This document shows, in pieces, positions 56,804 through 64,000 of a DNA stretch of 64,000 bases. The stretch's first letter is position 1. Every line of letters begins with the position of its first letter. The notes under the pieces are model-generated. The model saw nothing but the letters and a program-made list of their open reading frames with translations, was not told where the DNA came from and did no database searches. Source of the stretch: Asterochloris sp. CNOR1 (taxonomy: Eukaryota; Chlorophyta; Trebouxiophyceae; Trebouxiales; Trebouxiaceae); NCBI GenBank assembly GCA_963969365.1, contig OZ017748.1, positions 2,316,001 through 2,380,000 of the forward strand. Direction: 5' to 3'. Made by a program: the position numbers and the translations under genes.

Positions 56804-57837
56804 ATGAACGGGATGGATCAGGCCTCCCTGCTGCTCAGGAAACAGCTCAAAGGTGGCTCACCTGCATGAAACCAGGCGCGCTGGGTGGCGCTGAGGGTGC
56901 AAGGCACCCTTAGGCCCCTGTAGACCCTCACAAGAGGCACTGTTGGTGCAGAGCTGACTAGGCGGCCGGTGGAGGGGTTCTCAGCTGGGCTGGTGGACGA
57001 CGTCAACTTGTTCGAGTGGCAAGTCACCATCATGGGCCCGCCAGACACGCTCTAGTGAGTCACTCAATGCGCCTGTGGGCACCTGCATCACCCTGTCCTG
57101 GTCGACCTAGAGGCCAGGCAGACGGTGACGCCTGCAACATGCTGTCCCTGTGCTGTGTCGTTGCACCAGCTGCTGACGAGACCACACCCTGGCTGCTGCA
57201 GCGAGGGGGGCTTCTTCAATGCACTGCTCACATTCCCCACAGACTACCCACAGTCGCCGCCAACCTGCAGATTCACTTCTGACATGTGGCACCCGAACGG
57301 TGAGGGTGCGCATGCCTCTGAGCTGAGGTCTGTTGTCTCGCAGCAGAGGCAGGCTGGTCGGGGCATTGTTCCCTGCAAGCCCACATGCCCAGACTGAGGC
57401 TGCTGTGCCTGCTGTGCAGTGTACAATGATGGGCGCGTGTGCATCTCCATCCTCCACAGCCCAGGCGACGACCCACACGGATACGAGACCGCTTCAGAGC
57501 GCTGGTCACCAGTGCAGTCGGTGAGCAGACTGTGAGCTTGGTGCCTGCAGGTTGCAGGGCTGCGCAGCTGGCATGCAGCCGGGGCCAGCACAGTCTGCAT
57601 TGTGCACAGTCAAGCCGCCACCAGCAGAAACATGCAAGACCCCTCCAAGCGTGCTCCTGAGGAGCATGTGCTGCAATGCAGGTTGAGAGCATCATGATTT
57701 CCATCATCTCGATGCTCTCTTCCCCCAATGACGAGTCGCCTGCCAACATAGATGCTGCCAAGCAGTGGCGTGAGGACAGGGATGGCTTCAAAAAGAAAGT
57801 TGCCAGGATTGTCCGCAAGAGCCAGGAGATGTTGTAA
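56804..57837 (+). CDS. UBC7: Ubiquitin-conjugating enzyme E2, UBE2G/UBC7 class
   Basis: Five exons join in phase: 56804-56852, 56952-57054, 57202-57299, 57420-57520 and 57682-57837, giving 168 residues (UBE2G1 is 170). It has [44 protein letters not shown] (residues 80-83) and the active-site Cys91 in GRVCISILH. After it comes the insertion [19 protein letters not shown] that marks the Cdc34/UBC7/UBE2G group. The end reads IVRKSQEML. These E2s make Lys48 chains, and UBC7-type ones serve ER-associated degradation. The stop lies in TTGTAA. No C-terminal membrane anchor is present. Divergent from the gene at 56554 (249 bp). Confidence 0.95.
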
Positions 57838-58361
57838 AGCGCCTCACAGCCTGATCAAGCAGCGCAGTTCCCTCCTCTGTCTCATGCTCTCAGCTTGCTT
57901 GCCCTGCACCCTCTAAGGCTTTGACATGACGCAGCTCAAGCAGGCCGGCTGTTTGCCTGCCTGACTTTGCAACTGCAGGGAATGCATGCATGACTTGGGA
58001 TGCAGTCACACAAACTGCAATACATGGGTTGCAGTCGCACGAAACAACTTGAAGCTACACATCTGTCTTGACCTGGCTACTGACCACCGTACCTGACATT
58101 GACCGGAACAGCTGCTACTCTTCGCAGATGCCTCCATCGATGAAGGCAGGCAAATTCATTTTAAACTCAGCAGGCCCCCGACTGTGCCTATACATGTGAC
58201 AGATGCAGGTCCTGCTCACACAACTGACAGCCATAACCTACAGCTCCTCTAAGGCTACGGCCCAGCTTCATGGTATCTATTGCTGTAGTAATTCTTCTGC
58301 TCCCCATCAATGTTCTAACTGATGCCGGCATGTCTCACAATGTGATTCAGCTGTATGGCGC
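57838..58361. other. Intergenic, lower-GC, no gene seen
   Basis: 524 bp of convergent 3' sequence. It has A/T-richer patches (58130-58200, 58240-58320) and small degenerate direct repeats around 57995-58045 (TGCAGTCACAC versus TGCAGTCGCAC). No coding exon or RNA gene was found. Confidence 0.4.
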
Positions 58362-59240
58362 TCAGTAAAATGTCTTGGAGACAGTTGCATACACTTTTGC
58401 CTGGCAGATTGCGCAGACTGTCCCCTGGTCAATGCATGAATGCCATCGGGTCCGCACAGCTGCTCTGCGCACTCCACGCAATAGGGTATGTGGCCACAGG
58501 GTGCCACCATGACGCAACGCCGGGCATTTAAGCAGACCACGCATTCATGCTCAGGGGAAAGCTCTTCCCTTGGCGCAGCAGCAGGCACACAGCTGCTGGC
58601 TGGGCCTGTGCTCGGCTTCGGCCTGGGCTTCTGCAGATCAGGCTGCTGACTGCCAGCAGGCAGCTCTCCCTGCTGCTGCTCTGCACCAAACCGCCCGGCG
58701 CCTGCAGCCGCAGACGCTGATGACTTTGCGCTGCCCCTGCAGATGTTTCTGGGCCGGGACAGCTTCTGAGAGGGCACATTGTGGCCAACAGTCTGCACTA
58801 CTAGTGGCAGCAGCAGATCCATCATGTCCTGCAGCCCTGAGGAGGCAGTTGGCTCCTGAGCCGGCACGTGCATTTGCAGCGGGGACAGGGGCGCTGCAGC
58901 CCCTGCTCAGCTGCTTCTGGCGTGAGGCACTCGGGTGCGTTATGGGGACCACCACTTGGCATCAGCAGCTCACCCACACAGCCAAGCCCACTGAGTACTG
59001 CGCCAAGCCACAGCCGCCTTCTCCCATTGTACTGCCAGTCAAAACCCAAATGTCAAGGTTTGTCGCAACCCAGGGCATGCTTTAGGACGGGTGTTGGGGT
59101 GCATCAAGCCAGAGACCTCACCTGCAGGCGGTGCAGCCTCCTCTTCCACCTCAGCGTCATCTAAATCGCTGTGGGTGATGATGTCATCCTCCTCATGCTG
59201 GCAGTCTGGATCTGGAGTGTCATCGGCCTCCTCGCCGCTG
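58362..59240 (-). CDS. RING-finger protein, C-terminal part, apparent frameshift
   Basis: The minus strand encodes an acidic block (DDIITHSDLDDAEVEEEAAP, about 59200-59120), then from about 58873 a polar region and a RING: ECVVCLNARRCVMVAPCGHI followed by PYCVECAEQL (58550-58460). The last zinc-ligand pair VCAICQAKVYATVSKTFY, ending with a stop at 58362, lies in a different frame. C-x2-C, C-x-H, C-x2-C and C-x2-C together give a full C3HC4-type set only if the frame changes between about 58460 and 58425. I found no GT-AG intron in that gap that keeps all ligands. The product would be an E3 ligase-like protein; substrate unknown. Upstream exons probably continue to the right, but the 5' end was not found. 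Confidence 0.55.
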
Positions 59241-62200
59241 CAGCAGACAGGGGTCGATCAGGCAGTACAGGGTTGAAGGGGGCAGGCTTGGCACTCTTCA
59301 GGCTGCTGTCTCGAGATTGGTACAGCAGGCAGCCAAGGGTGTGCAGGGTGCTGTAATTATTGACAAGCCCCAAAGCTAATGACAGCACAGTCTTTCAGGC
59401 CTGCTGGTGAGACAGGAGAGGCAACAGCACTTGTCAGCCAGCCGCGCGCACTGATGCACTGTCACGCTGTGACAGTTTCTGCAGCCCACAGCACTGAGCA
59501 AAGCCCCACAGCATGAAGCAGGCAGTAGCATGGCAGACTTGTCGTCAGCATGCCTGCTGGCCTGGCTACGCATGCGCTCCAACAATGCCTGTGCTGCCCT
59601 GCGGCTGGAAGGGGCGCGGGTGCTGAGGATGGCAGCAGCAGGAGACACATGCAGCCCATTGACAGTGCAAGGCATGTCCATGGACATGCTCAGCACCAGC
59701 AGCACAGCCATGCAGGGATGATGTGACCCACCTCGTCTCTGAGGCCCTGCCATGGCAAGTCACTGCGCGCAGCGCAGCAAGGCGGTTCAGCCGCTGTGAG
59801 CGTTCTGACAAAGTGAAAGCTGTGCCTGAAGAACATCATCTGGTTCAGGGAGAGCAGCAGTATTGTCCAGCATTGAAGCATGTCCTGCCTAGCCGCAACG
59901 CTCAGCAACACCTGGGCGGCTCCCGTCAGCATCTGCCAAATCAGCCAAGCCCTGCACCAGGCAGGCTGTGCAGCACGCAGAGGTGTGCCTGCAGAAGGGC
60001 GCTTGCGTATGGCAGGGACGTAACCCAAATTCATGCAATGCTACAAGGTCCTCACAGCGAGACACTTCAAAGAGATTGCAGTGCAGCAGATCATGCTGCA
60101 CCTATGTTGGGCTAAACTGAGTGGAACATAAGCTCAGCCCTTACGCAGCCCGCATCCAAGGAGGGCAGCAATCAAGCAAGCTTAGCCAAACAGGTCACTG
60201 TGGCATGCAGAGCTGCGTGCGGCAGGCAGGGGGCTTGCCCGGAGCGTGCTCCATGTTCCTGGCGGCTGGCCGCATCTGTAAAGGAGCAGCCTTCGGTTTT
60301 GTGGCTGAGGCAGGAGAGGCTCTTTTCAGGTTCCCAAGTGCCAGCTGCCTCGTGCTCCATTCTGCAGGATCAATGGCGGCAGCATATCCGTCCTAGCTGC
60401 CAAAGCGATTATGCCTACACAGTGACTGAATGCCTTCTCACAGGGGAAGGGCTCAACTCAGGGGAGAAGCAGTCTCTGTGAGCAACCAAGCAAGAGACAC
60501 CCATGTGAGCCTCAGCATACTTCAACAAGCCTGCCAGTAAGCGCCATGAGGTCTCCGTGCCAAGTCGAAAAGAAGCTTTGCCGGCCACCCAAGCCGCACA
60601 AGCAGCCTGTGACTGACCAATGGCAGGCCCCCATTGCCATGGCCTACTGCCTGCATGAATGCCATGCCATGATTACTCTGCTGCACAAACGGGAGCGTGA
60701 GTTGCTCACCAGGCCGCCTTCCAGTTGGCCCCTGTGCCGTCTGCGCAGCAGCGACCCCACGCCCCTCAGGTTTGTCAATGCCATTCAAGTTTGTCCTGCC
60801 AGCCTGCAACTACAGAGAGAGGATCGGAAGAGGCTGTACTAGGGGTGCTTGCCCCCTTCAGCAGCAACGATTTGACACCTCAACTCATTACTAGATAGTG
60901 ACCACTGCTGGACTTTGTTTGCTTGACGCGCTCAATCAACCCCTACAACCTGCTTGCGCCCCTGCTGCAGATCAATTGGCTCCAACCAAAACACCAAGCA
61001 GACAGCACACTGACATTGGTGCGGCCTGTCGTGTCGCTTCATTGTGCTTGCAAGCACCCCAGCACAGGGCATGCACATCATCTGGTGCTTGCTGGGACCC
61101 AACCTTCCCAACCCTGTGCAGGTCACCATGCCACCCAGTGCTGTCTCTGCATGTCGCACCTTGCTCTGCCTAGCACAGTACGCAGTGCCCACCAGCGGGC
61201 CCTCCCAGCCTGCCTGATGGATGTGAAAACCGTGATGTTGCCTTGAGCTAGCCTTGGACACCTCGCGACGCTCACCTAGTGCCCTTTGTTGTCTGGATCT
61301 TCGTCTCCAAAGTCCATATGCCGCTTCAGATTTTCGTTTCCATCAGCACCCGCATTGTCCACATCCATGTGATCAGCGGCACCATGCCCATGAGCTTTGC
61401 AGCCTGCCAGGCCATCCACTATGTCCTGTCTAGCCTGCAACAGGGGCACCACAGATGACTTCCTGAAGGACGGAGCACTGGCCTGCTCAGCTGTCAGGGG
61501 CCGGGCATCACCGGTACAGCAAGTCACCCTCTGTGGGTGGTTGCCACCTCCACCTGCCCTCCCCTGAGAAACGTGGCCATGCCACGCGCGTGCTAGAGGC
61601 CTCTGCTGTAGCGCTGCAGGCCATCATGGCATCAAGTCCAGCTGCTGCGGCTGGCGCACCAGCACAGCAGCAGCGCCAGGCAGCCCTGACCGCTCTGCAC
61701 AGAGGCCCCAGGATGCTGCCCTGGGCTACCGTACTCCTGCTCAGTGCGACTGGCCAGCTCCAGGCAAGCAGCAGTTTGTCCAGCCTCCAGCCTCATGCAA
61801 CTCCATCCCTCACCTGACAAAGCCACTGTTTGCTCCCAGGCTGCCGCAGCCTCTCCACAAACTTCTCAAGCCGCTCAACTATGAGCCTCAGCCTGTCGCT
61901 GTGCCCCTGCTTGGGTGAATGCAGCATGTGCTGCCACCTGCATAGCTTGTCCTCTAGCTGGTGCAAGTCGAGAAACAGCCACTCCTTGTCTGGCTGGTCA
62001 TCTGCATTCAGCCCATCATTGGCTCCTCCGCCCAGCGCACTTATTCGAGGCATCTTCCTGCAGGTGAGAGAGCAATGCAAGCTGATGAACCCGAGCACAG
62101 TGTGGACATTGAAGGCCACCTGTCAGCGTACAAAGGGCTGCAGAGAGCTGGATGAGGCATTTGGTGGCAGCAAAGTGCCGTGAAGAGAAGCTGATTGCCT

Positions 62201-64000
62201 TGCAGGCTCTATTTGAGGGGCAAGTCTTGCTCTGGCCATTGGTAAGCCAGTCCCACCGGCCAGGGCACAGAGGCTCCCACAGTTTCAGGTTACTTCAGTA
62301 CGGGAACAGGCAACTCACTTGCACCAAAAGCTGAAAGTTGAATTTCCGAAGCCTGTCATGTCACTCCGCCGATCCCTGGTCCTTGCTGCCTGTGGAAGGA
62401 ATGGCAACAAAGTCGACCGCTCGATATGTAACGGGTAATTCCTTGTCAGCCGGCTCGTGCACAGCAGCTGCTAACAGTGGCTGGTCAGAACGGTGCACCG
62501 AAAGCTTCAGAATGAAGTGCAGAATGCTCAAAGGCGTCGCAGCTCAATCTCACGTTAGGTTACGACCGGGAGATTGTGATTTGGCAGACAATCTGTTGGT
62601 GACTCCAGCAGACAAGTGCTATAGATGCGGTGGCTTACAGAGGTAATGACAAATATGGTTCAGTTGTGGCAAATGAGTCTGTTAAGGTATGCAGTTGCTG
62701 TTCGCTACAGAAAACAGATTCATTGTGTGCCTAGGCATGGCAGCTGGCCGTATGGCAGCCGGCTCCAGATGTCCCATGGGATGCCACGGCTGCAGCTCTA
62801 AAGGAGCAGTCACCGCTCAGAAAGGCTCAGGGTCAGGCATTCATCTAGACAGCCGATGCGGCAGCCAGGTGGTCTGCAGGCTGCTCATGACAAACAGCAG
62901 TGACAGGGGAGAGGTTTGCCGTGACATCAGCTCTTAAGCACACACCGCTTGAAGGGCTCGGGGTGCAACAGCAGCTCACACAGCCGCTGCCGCAGGGCTG
63001 CAGCATCCAGGTGATCTGCATGTTGGCCAGCGCTGCCCTTGCCTGTACCACAGCTCTGCGTCAGGGCACTGAGCAGCACAGGTCCGCACTCTGCCTCAGC
63101 CGTCAGGAAGCAGGGCAGCACAAATGCTGGCACAGCTGTGCAATGCTGCTGAGGAGTGAAGCATGTCGTAAAGCATGTCATGCTGCCTAGGAGATCCTCC
63201 TCAGCAGTCCAGCAACATGGCAGTGCAAGGGCTGGCATAGACCTGAGCCTGTGCCTGAGCGGCTGGTGCTGTTGGGCTCAATCAAAAAAATCACAGAGCT
63301 TCCTGACTCCCAAGACTGCACTTCCAATGTCAGCAGAGTAGAGCTCTGCAAGCAAAGTGCGGATGCTCACCCTGGGCAGCGCACGGTCCAGCCAGAGAGT
63401 AGCCTCCCGGTCTCCATGGAGGGGGACAGTGATGCTCAACTTGTCCTCACGGTCCCGTCTGCCTATGCCACGACCTGCTGTACCCCTGCATGTGACTGAC
63501 AAATTTCTGGCTGATGTCAGGCTGCAGTGCAGAAGCCCTGCATGGGGGAGCAAGCTTGGAAGCCATGCATGCGGTGCTCTGCCAGGACAACAACCAGGCT
63601 GTGCGCAGAAGGGCAGCCCCTTGTTACCCATCGCCAGGCACTGATGCAGGGCTGCGATGTGGGCGGGTCCTGCGGAGGCAATCAGATCATCATCAATGCT
63701 GACTCAGGCAGCCCATGCCTACGTCCAAAAGGCACCTCTGCAGGCTCACGCATTGCAACCAGGCATGACTGAGGGACCGCAACGTATCTGGACCCCTGAA
63801 GAGATACCAGCATGGCTGTCAGCACTGCCATGGAAGGGGGCTGTAGTGGGCATCGGCATTGCAAAGGCGGGTGCAGCTGTGTAGCACCAACCCATGCCAA
63901 GAAGCTGCACAGTGGTCGCATGGCACATGCTGTGGACCGGTCTGCTGATTCTGGTGTTACCATTGCCCCATATATTATATAATTATCTTCTTTCTGTCTG
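59241..64000 (-). other. Unresolved minus-strand coding region, probable helical-repeat protein(s)
   Basis: Several minus-strand stretches look coding but could not be joined with confidence: LALGLVNNYSTLHTLGCLLY (59380-59250), CWTILLLSLNQMMFFRHSFH (about 59900-59800), KEWLFLDLHQLEDKLCRWQH with RLIVERLEKFVERLRQPG (62060-61830), ALRQRLCELLLHPEPF (about 63010-62940) and DKLSITVPLHGDREATLWLD (63460-63370). Leu-rich helices suggest HEAT/ARM-like repeats, possibly one long gene ending in the RING at 58362. A frame at 61276-61527 ending GNENLKRHMDFGDEDPDN could also be an exon. I recognise no family. The last 40 bp of the window are AT-rich (tatattatataattat). Confidence 0.35.

Noticed and set aside
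1-64000. Prokaryotic features: operons, Shine-Dalgarno sites, CRISPR, insertion sequences, origins
   Set aside because: Gene structure is eukaryotic throughout, and no regular spacer-repeat arrays or transposase motifs were seen.

Overview
This window is nuclear DNA of a small-genome unicellular green alga (Chlorella/Trebouxiophyceae-like). The basis is high GC content, genes broken into many short exons by roughly 60-350 nt introns with near-invariant TGCAG-type acceptors, TGTAA near several 3' ends, and a gene set that mixes plastid functions (Tic22, Der/EngA, KEA antiporter, histidinol dehydrogenase, GatC) with purely eukaryotic ones (NPC1, XRCC3, BRE1, RBX1, TFIIA large subunit, SUN protein). 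The species cannot be named from sequence alone. There are no rRNA genes, CRISPR arrays, complete tRNAs or recognisable transposons.

Layout, left to right: an N-terminal gene fragment on the minus strand (1-931); a pyridoxamine-phosphate-oxidase-like FMN protein (+, 1319-2354); RBX1 (+, 2657-3541); Der/EngA (-, 3753-7400); a LYR-motif protein in four small exons (-, 7541-8107); an ELO fatty-acid elongase (+, 8335-9841); a short-chain dehydrogenase (-, 10240-11461); the H2B ubiquitin ligase BRE1/HUB (-, 11752-18699); Tic22 (+, 18979-21213); TFIIA alpha/beta (-, 21346-23094); a mid-SUN protein (+, 23266-25787); a secreted MGH1-like glycoside hydrolase (-, 25857-28689); histidinol dehydrogenase (+, 28787-31234); XRCC3 (+, 32052-34199); NPC1 (+, 34337-41899); an unidentified acidic-tailed protein (-, 42142-44718); glycyl-tRNA synthetase (+, 44798-48821); a KEA-type K+/H+ antiporter (+, 49868-54170); GatC (-, 54422-54988); an alkaline-phosphatase/iPGM-like protein (-, 55104-56554); an E2 of the UBE2G/UBC7 class (+, 56804-57837); and a poorly resolved minus-strand region with a RING finger gene (58362-64000).

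Most gene models were rebuilt by hand by joining exons so that GT-AG (or GC-AG) sites, reading phase and family alignment agree; where all three agree across a whole gene the total length falls in the family's usual range. The genome is compact: divergent start codons lie as little as 79-97 bp apart and convergent stop codons as little as 69 bp apart, so promoters and 3' UTRs must be shared or overlapping. Four genes belong to the ubiquitin system (RBX1, BRE1, UBE2G-like E2, RING protein) and five to plastid biogenesis or metabolism, but they are not arranged as functional clusters. I saw no convincing new defence or mobile system. The points most worth checking are a set of GC-AG introns, a RING domain split between two frames, small repeats in promoter and intron sequences, an alternate-frame cassette-like exon inside BRE1, and several unidentified genes.
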